From Rhytidiadelphus loreus (taxonomy: Eukaryota > Streptophyta > Bryopsida > Hypnales > Hylocomiaceae), in the NCBI GenBank assembly GCA_947034895.1, contig OX344765.1:36523001-36587000 (forward strand): a stretch of DNA of 64,000 bases. Reading direction: 5' to 3'. The notes under the pieces were generated by a model. That model ran no database searches. It was not told the origin of the DNA and worked only from the letters and a program-made list of their open reading frames with translations. Of the stretch, positions 37,601 through 49,900 are shown in pieces. The translations under genes and the position numbers were made by a program. Numbering within the stretch: the first letter of the stretch is position 1; every line of letters starts with the position of its first letter.

Positions 37601-38304
37601 ATTCATAGTAAATTTACGAACAAAGAGAACTTTTTGGACACTTTTTTGGTTTTGAATTTCCGTTGTTCAGGAAAGTATGCTGTCTCGTTGCAAATAACTC
37701 CATTAGCAAGCGAAATTGTCTTTGAGTTTGGCAATGCCCAATACAGTAGTTGAATGTGATGAATTGGGGTTTGACCGATGGCTGGAAAAGGAGTTCCTGT
37801 GCCAACTAACTAGTAAATCTAACTTGTATTCTAGGCATTTTTGGAAATTATTATTTGGTACATGTTTGTTCTGTTAAACACTGAAGCATCCCAAAGTCCT
37901 TATTTGAACGCTGAAGGCTGATGTTTTGTCCAAATAATGTCTCATTCTTCCAAAATAGTGCTTAAATAGGCAATCTTTGATGACTAATTGGAGGATAATA
38001 AGGCAACTAAAATAGTGCTTAAATAGGAAATCTTTGATGACTAATTGGAGGATGATAAGGCAAGCAATATACATGTACAAAGATATAAGCAAGAGTATGC
38101 AAAATCTAACAAAAAAGATTTGGACATTCAATGAATAACAACATTGATGATTTGAAATTGAATGTGATTGATAAGTTGATATTGAAGATTTGATTTTTTG
38201 GATAGGAACTTGATGATGAAGAGTTGGAGCTTGTAAAGCAACAAGAGGATTTTTCTCTACCACCTTCTATTTTTGAAGAGATAAAAGGGGAGATTCCGGC
38301 ATGA
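34637..38304 (+). CDS. EAF7: EAF7/MRGBP (CT20 family) subunit of the NuA4 histone acetyltransferase
   Basis: Five exons: 34637-34735, 36427-36487, 36981-37032, 37147-37216, 38206-38304 (TGA); 126 aa, all phases consistent. A Gln/Ser/Thr-rich start (MSDQQQQGGDG) is followed by the CT20/Eaf7 domain. This reads VELELRLLEAVAIYRPSLLV, then GMHRHFILFGLMEHLERR, then FSPDEILQLLDRFFNLELL, and ends ELDDEELELVKQQEDFSLP. In yeast and animals Eaf7/MRGBP binds the MRG/Eaf3 subunit inside NuA4/TIP60, which acetylates H4 and H2A in the nucleus. The length fits the short plant members. Intron 1 (34736-36426) is 1.7 kb and as AT-rich as intergenic DNA. Intron 4 (37217-38205) contains a 57-bp tandem duplication. 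The start is the first in-frame ATG. The family call is from remembered homologues. Confidence 0.85.
37952..38065. repeat. 57-bp tandem duplication in EAF7 intron 4
   Basis: Two adjacent copies starting AAAATAGTGCTTAAATAGG are offset by 57 bases with very few differences, so this is a recent duplication. The acceptor of the last exon lies 140 bases downstream and is not included. Confidence 0.95.
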
Positions 38305-40777
38305 AGCATGCTTGTTTATTAAGTCTTAAGCTTTATTTTGATTTGTGATTTGCATTCTTTTTCTTCATGTATAGTCTTTTGATTTATTAGGTAGATTAAA
38401 CAATTTCCATTGATTAGGTGTATTATGTAACAAGTAATTGTAATCTCTGTAGTTGGAGATTTTTCTTTGATTGAGGAGTAAATTCTATCTGTAGAATCTT
38501 TATTTCATGGAAAGTATTAGATGGTACTTTTTTGATATACATCCAAAACTTTCCAAAATTGCTATTAGGGGTTGTCTTGCTTATAAAATATTTCAAATAT
38601 AGGTAGGGGTTTAATTTTGAAATCAAAGGAATTTAGGTCTAGAATTAGACCAAGGTAGAAGAATTCAAAAGTGAAAAGGTGGTCTCAAATTGTCAAGGAT
38701 AAGGAAATGATGTTCAAATCAAAGAAGATTCAAAGCCAAAACAAATAGTGAGGCCAAAAAGGTTGCAAAAATTTCACAAGTGTATTACCGTATATAAAGG
38801 AAGTATAAGAACCAAGCTTAGTTAAAAGGTTCTAAGACTTTGTGTTGACAAAATTGAGGTTCCTCTCATCTTTACCTTTAATATGTACTATATCTTGAAG
38901 TTGATCCAAGGAACCTAAGATCTTTTAGGAGACACTAAGAAATCCTAAGGGTTATTAGAATGATTTAAGAAGCTATATTCATGGTGTATAAAAGACATTT
39001 CATGCCTTTAAATAGCCACACACAAGTAGTCTAGAAGACACCTAGCATACTATTCATACATATCTAAAATTTTTTACTTTTAAGGAAGTACCTATACACT
39101 TTGAACAAAAATGTATGGCTCTTGTTAAATTGCCCTAGCCATACACTTGGAACAAAAGTATATAACTTCCTATAGTACATTAGTGTGGTTATATTCTATT
39201 GCCCAAAGTGAATGGCCTTCATTGTTTGAGGACTTCTCTAAAATGTGTGTTCTAGACAAAAACCTTCAATATGTATATACGGCAAAAACATTAAAATTAT
39301 TGGCAATCCTACATCTCTTAACTCGGAATGTAGTAAAGGCAATTAGATGGGATTGTCTTTATTGCAAGTCATTTCCTAGAGGTGTAAAGAAAAAATACAA
39401 GATGTAATATAGTATTTGTGGATTCTAATTTTTTAACCTCTATATTATTTGTTGTGTAGCTCTAATGATTGACCTAATTAAAGATTTGAGCTTGTAGGAA
39501 TGCAATTACTCTTAAGAAATATTTCATTAAATTTTCAAATACATGTGTAGGACATGAAAATGAAAACAAATAAGAAAAAGAAAAGATGACTTTTAAGATA
39601 TTTCTTGTATATCTAACAAAATTTGAGCATTTTTTGGTTCAAATTCAAATAAAAGTATTTTTTTGGAACATAATAATACCAAAAATAGTCACATCAAAAT
39701 ACATTTAAAAATTAAATACGCATATAAAGACAAATGCCAAATTTTTGTCACATATGACGCACTACATATTGACCATGTCAAAGCAATTTTCAATGTAGAA
39801 ACTACATGAACTCTTCTATCCATACAAACTATATGAAAAATAGTTACTTTGTGTGACCTTCCAATTCCAAGTTTAAGATAATCCAAGTTGATATAGGCAC
39901 CCCCCAAATGCACCATTGACCCTAAACCACCATCTCCAAAATCAATTATATACCTATGTAAAAGAAACACTTTTAAAAGCAAACTTTGTTCCTTCGTAAC
40001 TTTTGCATACAATATCCAAATGTCGTGTTCTTTGGTGCATTCAAACCTCCTTTCACTTGGCAATAAGGAAATATGAAAATTTGAGCAATCTACTAATAGT
40101 AATTAAGACACAGTAGCAATTTGTTGACTCCAGACCGAATTGGAAGAGGCTTTGCATTGACAACGCTATATGCAAGGAAGTTTGAGTAAGACCTTACTTG
40201 AAAAGCAAGCTAGTGCTACAAGACCAGGCCTCTCGTAATTTCGGTGCTTGTTTTAACAATACATTCTAGATATCGACAAAACTTGAGGTTATTGATTTAC
40301 TCCTTCACTTGGTTTCCCCTACTCGCATGAAAGTGATGAGCAAAGCTTTGGTTCGTCACTCAAGCAAACAGCTTCAAGCGTGGCTGATTTCGCCAGTACA
40401 TAAAAGTCCGCCCTGAGGCAGGACACACACGACCTATTGCAAAAGAAACTAACAATCAAAACAAGAAAGCATAGGGAATGCAACAACCGAGGGAGCAATG
40501 CACAAAACAGACAGGAAGCCACAAGCTTCGCTGGTGGAAGACATACGAATGAGATCAAACGCTGCCAACTCAGGCATGCATTGACAGAATTCATAAGGAG
40601 CCAGATTACAACTATGGGTGAAGAAACTAACTGCACACTAGCCTAGTCGAAACTATGCGGACAGTGCTGGCGCCCAAAAGGGAAAAGCAAATTGAGCCTC
40701 ACAACACGAAAGAATAAGCTCTGCAGGGGGAGAACTATCATCGCTAGAGTATGTACAGTACAGTACACAAAACAAGC
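38305..40777. other. Spacer between convergent EAF7 and DUF1279 genes
   Basis: The two genes converge, so both 3' UTRs lie here (about 38.3-38.6 kb and 40.3-40.78 kb). Between them is AT-rich DNA with short frames at 39147-39407 (+) and 39689-40063 (-) that show no family signal. Confidence 0.65.
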
Positions 40778-43327
40778 CTACTTGGAGGCATCGTCATTTG
40801 GCTTCTTACCAAACCAGGAGGCCACAATGGGCGTGAGCGCCACTGTGGGCGGAAATCGAACGGGCGACAGCGCCTTATGCGCCGCATAAGCCAATGCGAA
40901 CGTGCCCACCTTCTCGCCCGTTTCGTTCACATGAATGCCCACCTGTTGATCATTGTACACACCTCCCAATTCAGTGTCCACATTGGAGGACTCATACATG
41001 TCCTAAAATTTCTGTAGAGGTGACAGCCATGCTATGGATCTTAAAATCTTGTCCTTCTTTTGAAACTCTTGATTGAGAGCAGGATCCAACCATTAAGGTT
41101 ATATTTGGTAATGTGAAAGTAAAATCTTGTTATCGACGATTCCTTGCCACTCCTGTGGCTCAGTATGTAATTTCTCGTCATGGCCATGACGAGAAATCTT
41201 GACTACATGGTGCTCTAAGATTGGTCTAGTACACAAACATTACAAACCAGAGTCTGCAACCTTCGTGACGGACATCCACCAACACTCACATAGTACAGGA
41301 ATCGTCAATCAACATGATATGCATCGTATTGAAGTACATGACGTATATCACTGTGCAACTCATCGTCAACTGACAAACTAGCGCCAGGTAGACACAACTG
41401 ATAAATTAGCATACACCTGATTGTATCAATTACTCATTGTGGCTAATTATGACCGATAACGGCTGTGAAAGAAGCCATATGGCCTGTAGGATTGGTATTG
41501 TTGCTCCGGAACTTGACTAGAATAATAGAGCTCCACTTCGCAGCCATTTGTCTACGTCATAACGAGGCTCTCCTTTCAAGGTAATTAGTTCATTGCACGA
41601 GCCTGCCATTCCATTCATTGAGGCTGATGCATCGCGTACCTTTTCCAACACGGTGGGCACGTCCACGCCGGATTGCACGAGCACGTAACAGAGCGCGAAC
41701 GACACGAGCGACAAGGAAATGGAGGTGGCCAGATACGCCCCTCCGTAGCGCTTCAGAAGTTCCTTGGCTTGGTTAGTTTTCTTGCCCTTCCCTGCCTCGC
41801 CCTCTTCGTCGCCCTTGGAAGACAAGATCTGCGACCACCCATCCCCTCGTTAAGCATACATGCGGCTCCCCAGTACACCACACCCGGGGAACACTGCACA
41901 CGGTAACTTGCAATATAATCTGCAATACGGTACCTCTGCAATATGCTCTGCCATGTGCAGTGCATGCTGCCGTGTGCACAGCGGGGTCACTGGAAAGTGG
42001 TTCCCAAGTTGAGAGATTATTCTCTCTCAAGACAGACGCTCCCTCCCTCCAATGCAAAAGAGCTCACGTTGGGGTGCCGGAGTGCGAGATTTGTGATATA
42101 AAAGAGGAGGTGATACTAAAAAGAACCTTCAAAAACTCCATGGGAGGGTTACTATTTCCGACGAGAATTTGGGGCTTAGAAGTCGGGTTCTCTGACACGC
42201 CTATGGCGACACAGAAGAGATGCACACATGCTCAAACGCACCAACATCTGAAGAGCGCGTGTACTTTCATTCTCGTTCATAGAATTACAATTGACAACAA
42301 AGGGCCATTGTGACAGCTGCTATTGTCGAGAGGGTAGGGGTGTCAAGAGTCCGAGCTTCCTCATCCACAATTAGAGGCAAGTCTGAAACTCGATTCCAAT
42401 ACTCTACACAAGAGCTAGTATTTCTGGACGAGGTTCTTGAGCTCAAAATCACTTGGTGATCCAAATGGAAATCAAGAGAAATCAAGAGCTCTTCACCCAA
42501 TTAGGTGTCATGAGCCATGATCTTGCAATAGTAATCAATCATGAGTCATGCCACTACGTAATTTCTTTCCAAATTCAGTCTCGAGTCTTGCCACACTCGT
42601 AGACCTTTCAAATAGAAGATTGCCTACGTCACCTTCATTCTCAAAGCAAAAACCTTAAAGCTCTAACATCCAATTCGACAATGTCACAATTCATGATTTC
42701 AACGACACAACCTCCGCCGTTTCTTTCCAAATCCAACCCAGCGCAACTCTTAAACCCCAGAATCTTGAATCAAAGTACCAAGCCCCTCGCAGTATTTTCA
42801 AATCACGAAGCCCAAAATTGCCTCCATTCTCAAAGCGCAAATCTCAAACTCTCACTCCTCTCCCTACAATGCACCAGATTGTACTCTCCCCACCCCCGAC
42901 ACAAACACAATCCTCATGAACCAAGTCCATTCCGAGCCCTCAAGTGCCAATTCACCTCTTCCAAGAAACGCAACCGCCTAACCCAAAACCCTAAAACAGA
43001 ATCCGCCACACAAATCACCTTCCAAAGCCCCGCTTCGAGTCCGAATTTGCGCGTGACGGTCTCCGCGTCACTCTCGCTCCTGCTCTTGCTCTCCACCTGC
43101 GCCTTGGCTTCCTCCTGGGTGGTCTCCTGCTGCTCCTTCTCCTCCTTGGTCGCAGCGCACACCAATCTCGACGGTCGCGAGACCGCCCATGCCAGCACCG
43201 GCAGACTCAAAGGCTGGGTGGGAAGCGAAGCTGCCCGGGTCGAGCGAGACTGCAAGCTCGCATTCGGAAGTGGGGGTCTTGCAGTAGGCAGCAAGGGCAC
43301 CACTTGCGCCATAACCGCAGCAGCCAT
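40778..43327 (-). CDS. DUF1279 (FAM210-like) membrane protein, probably plastid
   Basis: Three exons: 43019-43327, 41640-41828, 40778-40942 (TAG); 220 aa, all in phase 0. The first ~65 residues (starting MAAAVMAQVVPLLPTARPP, rich in Ala, Ser, Pro and Arg) look like a plastid transit peptide ending near RLVCAAT. A charged linker rich in Glu, Lys and Gln follows. The DUF1279 domain begins ELLKRYGGAYLATSIS. Its first membrane helix is about 131-153, then come SGVDVPTVLEK and VGTFALAYAAHKALSPVRF, ending in TVALTPIVASWFGKK. Animal FAM210A/B are mitochondrial inner-membrane proteins tied to organelle translation and redox state. The plant members are little studied, so no function is claimed. The usual hydrophobic ALxPxRFP pattern is intact. 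Intron 2 carries a perfect 28-bp palindrome. Intron 1 (41829-43018) has nothing recognisable. Confidence 0.85.
41170..41197. repeat. Perfect 28-bp palindrome
   Basis: ATTTCTCGTCATGG is followed directly by its exact reverse complement, with no loop. It lies in intron 2 of the DUF1279 gene, between 40943 and 41639. Confidence 0.97.
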
Positions 43328-43699
43328 CACAATGACAATGAAGTCACAAAGATGAAGTGAAGGTGAATTGCGGTGGATTTAGTGTGAATTTTCAATTGGG
43401 GTCGAGAGATTGCTAATGGGGTGTGCAATTGGGGTGTGCAATTGACAGTTGCGAAGAGAATGTGAAGGAAGAATGGAAGATGAGAGCCGAAGAATGAGGT
43501 TGTGGAGGAATTGAAGAAGGCGGTGTACAAATGGAGGCTGAGCGGCTGAAGTGTATCGCTGAGCACGGAAGTCTCTCAGGATGTCGGTTGCTGGTGATGA
43601 ACGAAGGCTTGGCGCCTGTTCTTCGACATTTGTCGACCTCTGGCTTGTTCCACTCGAAGGACTCTACGATGGGGTGGGGTGGGTCATGGGGTGTTTTAA

Positions 43700-43900
43700 C
43701 CCCTTAATGCCTCAATCCTTTTTCAAATTTTGGCACATTTTTGCTTATAACTTTGTACAGTAATACCATTTACCAAAATTTCATGAAATTGGGCATAAAA
43801 GAAGGTCATCTTTTCAAGGTTCAAGTGTTATATTGGATGAATGAGAAGGTACAAGCCCTCTGTTCATCGCCCAAAATATGGATGTCGGAGCGCTTAAGGG
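43700..43900. mobile_element. 201-bp TTAA-flanked element with CCC...GGG ends
   Basis: Flanked on both sides by TTAA (43696-43699 and 43901-43904). Ends are CCCCTTAATGC and GCGCTTAAGGG, imperfect inverted repeats. This is the arrangement left by piggyBac-type transposition. There is no coding capacity. Confidence 0.6.
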
Positions 43901-43970
43901 TTAAAATTGCCCATGCTCTAAAATTTTCCTTGCTCTAAGGTAGCCGAACTCATTCGGACCCATAAACTAA

Positions 43971-44194
43971 CCCATAGATGACGAGGAGGATGTTTTTTGG
44001 CCGATGAATGACACAGAATCTCTTTGTGTAGGACAAAAAATGCAACTATTCATACTCCAAAATTTGTGTGGAAAGGGAAGATCATCTATAGTAGTTTGTC
44101 TTCCAATGAGTACTTTTTTTCATTTTTTGAAGCCAACAATTCATATGGTGACAAAATAGATGATTTTCATAGTGACTAGCTTGGCGTTCAAGGG
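43971..44194 (+). mobile_element. TTAA/CCC-ended repeat family, copy 3 (best preserved)
   Basis: Preceded by CTAA (one base off TTAA) and followed by TTAA at 44195-44198. The left end CCCATAGATGACGAGG and the right end read inward, CCCTTGAACGCCAAGC, are imperfect inverted repeats. Internal blocks match copies at 23.3, 31.6 and 46.1 kb. Confidence 0.7.
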
Positions 44195-44214
44195 TTAAAC
44201 AATTTACCGAATTT

Positions 44215-44445
44215 CCGGTATGCATTTGGTGATTGAGGAGAAAAATTCCCTTTGTAGAGAAATAGATTTGAAGAGGGTTCTAAATTTTTTATTTTTTATT
44301 TTCCTCAGAAACGAAATAATTATGAATTTTTTTCCGTAAAGATTTCTTTCAATCCATTCTTGTTATATAGGGCACCACATTTCCAACCATAGGTTGATTA
44401 CAAAATTGACCATGATTCAAAGTAGGTGATAATTATTGCTCCTAA
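44215..44445 (-). repeat. Dispersed repeat, family 2, copy 2
   Basis: Reverse-complement counterpart of 24112-24335. AACCATAGGTTG, TATGAATTTTTTTCC and TTTCCTCAGAAACG correspond to blocks of that copy. Ends are not defined. Confidence 0.6.
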
Positions 44446-44764
44446 TGTACATCTTGTGACCATTGAATTGTATGCATTAAATTATTCTGTTACTTAATTG
44501 CGATTGGTTTCTAGATTATTTCACTTTTATGTCTAAGCTATGTGATGGTTTCAAAGGCCTAGGAAGCTTCCACTTTGAAAATTCATAGCAATTATATGTC
44601 TAATTGGAAAATCCTTTTTTTTTTAGTTTTAAAATTTGCAATTGCTAATGCCACAAAAATGTTTTTCTTGAAAAAGTTGCCTCCAACTATACTAAATTGC
44701 TTACTTTTACAATTTTGGGTGTTTTCACTTTAAGTCATTTGTACTCCACTTTCTAACATTTGTC

Positions 44765-45076
44765 ACATTAGAAGAGATTTGAGGGCATTGGGAGACTATG
44801 AGTTCCCAATGCCCTCTAACACTGCTAGAATTGCAGGAAGATGTAGGGAACTCTTTACTAATGTGGTACCAACAGTGCCACCTTGGAAAAAAAAAAATTC
44901 AAAAAAAGAAAAGGAATTTTGGTTCAAAATATGTTTTTGACCAACTTTTTTTATTTTTTTAAAATATTGGGTCATTGCTGCCTTGACAACAATGGCTGGT
45001 ATCCCACAGTCACAGTGAACGGCCAAGGGAACCAACATGAAACGGCCCTCCTTTGGCCTCAAATTTCTTCTAATGT
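44765..45076. mobile_element. 312-bp MITE-like element with 20-bp inverted ends
   Basis: The left end ACATTAGAAGAGATTTGAGG (44765-44784) matches the reverse complement of 45057-45076 at 19 of 20 positions. Just inside the left end is a second hairpin: 13-bp perfect arms GAGGGCATTGGGA (44781-44793) and its complement (44804-44816) with a 10-base loop. No target duplication is clear. Confidence 0.65.
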
Positions 45077-46086
45077 CTTCTGTTCACTCACTACAATTGG
45101 TCATTCCTACCTCTCCATAATCTCAATCAAATAATCATGTATACAAATATACTAATTAACATAGAAGTGAGAGCATGTTTCCATTAGGTCTTTGGAGCTC
45201 CTGAACAAGAGGGATCTGGGCATTTCCATTGCGCATTGTTCCATTTTTGAGCTCCAACACCCCTCCAACCTCCAATCCGGGATTTTTCAAAATATAGATT
45301 AGGAGGGCTTGGACCTAAGGCTCCAAGGGTGCAAAATTAGGAAGACGACATGATGAACACTATAGTTTTCTAAAATTTGGTAGCATTAATGGAAGGAGAA
45401 ACTAAATGGTGATTTCCTCTTGTTACAAATATGCTTAATTAGGCATTTTGTAGTGTTTTTAGTAAAGCTTGTACTAAGTATGTTGATTTTGAGGGAGCTC
45501 CAAATTCAATAGATGGTACAATAGAAACCTTCTCATCGTGGAAATTCACTTGGAGGGGCCTAGGAGCTTCTAGCTAGCCCACCTCCAATTTTAGGCCCTT
45601 CAAAGGCCCAATGGACATAGGTCCTAAGACATTAGAATAAACAATACATTATAAAGGATAACAATGAACTACGTAATTAGAGTGCTTAACCAAGTAGAAA
45701 CCATTCCCTACATTGTGCACACCATTCTTCACTTCTTACCTCTGAATCATTTATGCAAAATTCAAAGAATGATTACCTCAATTTTATCAAAAGTCATCAT
45801 ACAAAAAGGGTTTTGTTTAAAAGCCCAACATTGATTTGAATGAATGAGAAGTTTTGAGGTAAAAAAGGCCTTTGGAATCTCTTTATTCATCATTTAGAGT
45901 TGGGAGATCAAAGTACAAATCCTTAGCATCTTATATCTTCACATCGGATAGAGAGTCTACACTAGTAGAAACTAGAAAGCTAAGCATTGGTATTCCAAGA
46001 TCAACTTTCTATTGGTGATATTACATGTGCATGCATACATTACTCATTTCCACTCTTCTTGTTATACAAGTCTACAAGTCACCTAA

Positions 46087-46291
46087 CCCTTAAAGGACAA
46101 ACTAGAGACTATGGAAATCATCCATTTGGTATCATGTGAATCATTAGTTTAAAAAAAATCCCAAAGTCAAACTATTGTAGAAGACCTCCCCTTTTCACAC
46201 AAAATTTGGATGATGAATAGTTGGACTTCTATCTCACATAGAAGGATTCTTTGTCATTCATCGGCCCGAAAAACATCCGTAGCATCGTTTA
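46087..46291 (-). mobile_element. TTAA/CCC-ended repeat family, copy 4
   Basis: Reverse-oriented. CTAA-CCCTTAAAGGAC at the left matches the GGG-TTAA end of copy 3. CATCGTTTATTAA at the right corresponds to the CCCATAAATG end. The internal blocks AGAAGGATTCTTTGTCATTC, GGCCCGAAAAACATCC and TTTCACACAAAATTTGG match the reverse complements of copies 1 and 3. Confidence 0.7.
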
Positions 46292-46986
46292 TTAAAGCTA
46301 AGCAACAAAACCATTCCACTACAATCACAAGTCCAAGGTCACAAACATCCTTCCAAATACTGCCAATTCTTAAGTAGATCCGACTCGTCCTCATTCTCAT
46401 TCCAAATAACATGGATGGATCACTTATGATCCACTCGAACTCACAATTTGAAAGGACGCAATGTTCTGAGCTAGAATACTGAATTTACAAGCACTAGATG
46501 CTCATCCTACCTGGACTTGAATCTTCACATGAGCTATTTACATACAAACAATACTACATATTGCACACAGGTGAAAGAAAAACAATCATCAGAAAATGGG
46601 TCTACTCTAAGCGTACGGATTCAACATGCCTTCCACCCCGACAGCTTCCGTGGAGTCGTGGGACTCCATAATCATCCAATCCTCTACAGGGCCCTGTACA
46701 GTACAAAGAATCGCATCAAGCTCATCAGGAAGATAGCAAATAATATGCTCAGCAATCTACATTAGCTCTTCAACGACAAACTAGGAACAAAGGAGTTTGG
46801 TAAGGTTATGCTCTCAAAATTGATGTAAATTACATTTTAAGAATACAATCATGTACTATATATATATCATGGATGATGTCTGAAAGAAAGAAACTACAAA
46901 AGGTTTTTTTCCGTTGTAACTTATTTGTGGTCAAAGTGGTTTGATGAATGACCGAAGTTGTCCCTTAAGAGTTAATGAGCAATGCT

Positions 46987-49900
46987 TCAACATCGGCTTC
47001 GGGCACGATTCTGTACAACATAACAAGGACCAAAACCAGTGCACTTGACAACTTATGAGACACAGCCAGCACAAGACAGATTCTCAGAAAAGTGCCAAGC
47101 CATAAACAAATATGCTGGGAGACATAAATCCGAAGTACGATCGACAATTATTCATTTCAAATGAAATGAAAACTCCGGGATTTATCCATCTATACCACAA
47201 TACCTCCAAAATGAAAACGCATTACCCAAAATATGGGTTCCAAACAGGGAAGGGGTACTCACTTTCCCACGCCTCAAGATCGCAGGAGTTTCACCCGTCA
47301 TATCTATTACTGTAGATGGATCAGCAAGTCGCTCACCTCCATCGATTACAAAATCAACACCCTGAAGATTGCACAAAACAAGAAGAGACACCATTACTCA
47401 GCATAGAGTTCACCAGTATACTCTTCATCATTCCAGAAGTACTCCAACTTTCATTCAAGGACCCAAAATTTCCCAATTTTTGATACGGTTCTAGAGGATA
47501 CAATGCACTCAGAATGGTATGTGAGAACTCAGAAATGAAAAAACATTCTCAAACTGCACCTCTGCATTTCCACTCTCAAGTTTTTACCACAACTTGAGAG
47601 ATAAGGGTTACAATGAACAGTGAGGTCACAGAGAACAGGGTTCTCAGTAAACTTAGACTAACTCAGAAACTCTCGGACAGCATCATAAAGAGAATCTTAC
47701 TCATAAGGAGGTCTCCCGTTGGTCACAAGGATCATACAAAGGCCTCACTACGTATGAAGGGGAGTCCTCTCTATAATCACTATCACCACAGAGAGACCTC
47801 CAGATGATATAGGAAGAATATTCTCTTTATTATGATGTTGTCTGAAACTGAATACTTATACAGAAAATCCAGTGTGAGTTACAATGACTTCCAACTCAGT
47901 GGAAGAAAACTGAGAAAGTGGGGCAAAAAGAAAAATACTTTCAAAGACGCTAACGCAAAGATATACTGGGCGGGAGGAAAGAATAAATGTACCTCCCTCC
48001 CCGAGGAGGCACCATAAGTATCAGCAATAATAACTGGATCCAGCATCCAATCATCCGCCGATCGTTGTCGAACACTGCATAGCACAACTTTTGAATGAGA
48101 AGCCTGGCATACATTCCAAACACAAACATACCAAATTCGGGGCTCAAGTTCCAAGTATGTACTTCACTTATGTCACCTGGTACAAAGCAAGGGCTCGTCT
48201 AATCTTGCCAGTAGCGCTGCACAAATAGCATCATCTGGCATCCGGACACCGACGCTTTTACGAGGTGCACAACTTATGGCCGAGCTCCCACCAAATGTTG
48301 CGCACTGCTTCGGCATTTCCTTACTCGCGGTCAAAATAAATGTATACTGCACCCAGGTAGAATATCAGAAATTCTGAAGAAGGCTTAAACCACAAGAGAG
48401 CTAGACACAAAGTACTCTCTCCTAAACCAAACATTCTATGCAGCATTTGAGCAAAGTATATGCGAACATACAGGTCCGGGGAGGCACTGTCGAGCAGCTC
48501 TGAAAACATTCGTCTGGCCATGGCTATTGCCCCGAGGAAACCCCAGTGTGTATTTGTCAACATCTTGAAACGATCTACAAAGTATACTCAATGGCTGCAA
48601 TAGTTTACAATTAGTAAAATCACCAAAGAGCATGTCAACATGTACTCAAGTCGACACTGAACAACTAGTTAGGAAATGGATTGCTTTACCATAGAAAGAA
48701 TCAGTCCAGTATGGCAAGATCCTGACCTACGCGCAAAATTACGCTTAATCTCTAAAAACACAAAAGGCCCAAAATTGAGAGTCATTTTTTCTTGAGCGGA
48801 TTTGAGTAGGGTCATATGGGACTCTGTTATCCAATTTTATTTACCTTTTGACCAACACATCCAATGTACGAAACTGATTTTGGTGATATGAAATTGACCC
48901 ATCAAGGATTTGACAACATGATAAATCAAATTGTGAAATGACCAATTGATATTCTAGTCAAAAACCGGAATCATACAACCACAGAACTCAAGTGCATCAA
49001 GGAAAATCGAAGCATACCTTCATGGGATCCATATTTTTGATCCTGCAAATCATTGATGAAGATCGTCAAAATGAAGCACTAATAGCTCAGAGAAATCAAA
49101 TGCCAAGGAGCACTGCAACGAAATACAAGAAGCGAAGACATGAACGAAAAGCAATTGGAAACCAAACGAAAAAAAAGCACAAGCTTGTCGTGCACCTATA
49201 CAAACGGTCGATGGCCTGCCGATTCTTTAGATCGCAAACAATGGCGTATCTGCATCAAAGAACTTCGAATCAAAAGCAATGCAGATCGATTAAAATGGCA
49301 ATGCCACACAAATCACGTCAAGAGAGTATAGTGCAACCCCAGAGAGAAGCTCTGCAGATGCAGAAATGGAGCAGAAGAGGAGACAAAGACAAAGAAGGAC
49401 GTACACAGTGTCTGTGGGAATGATACCAACAGCACCCGACTGAATAAGCTCGACAATGGGATCTAACCGCCACAAATCCGTGCCGGTTGGGTCGAGTTGC
49501 AACAATTGCACCTCGGAGTTCTGGGACCAAGAAGAAAGCACGGCAATGGCGTGCAAAAATGGGGAGCCATTACACAAGAAGCAAGTAAGCGAAACGAGAA
49601 GCTCCATTAGATTAACATTAACTTCATGTTAATCTAACAAGACCATGAAACCAAAGTTAAGTTGACGTTAAATTGATGTCATATCGACAGTACTTACTAG
49701 CTGTAAATGTAGCAGTAAATCAGTCCCTGAAATGTGATGTTACTTTCATGTTGTCTTGTAGAAATATGTGGATATGACATTAGAATAGCATCATAAATCT
49801 AACATGTTTGCTTTGGCAACTAACAGGCATTAGAATAACAAGAAATCTAGTGCCTAGGAATATTTGTGATGAGTACCTTGCGGGAGCCAGAGGAAGAGTA

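Larger units (their letters stand above)
43328..46986. other. Spacer upstream of DUF1279 gene, rich in short inverted-repeat elements
   Basis: 43.33-43.67 kb is the promoter side of the DUF1279 gene. After it come TTAA-flanked elements (43700-43900, 43971-44194, 46087-46291), a family-2 repeat (44215-44445) and an inverted-repeat element (44765-45076). 46.5-46.99 kb is presumably the 3' UTR of the YrdC-like gene. The open frames here, such as 44796-45062, fall within repeats. Confidence 0.7.

Noticed and set aside
42681..43355. 224-codon plus-strand frame
   Set aside because: Antisense to the transit-peptide exon of the DUF1279 gene.
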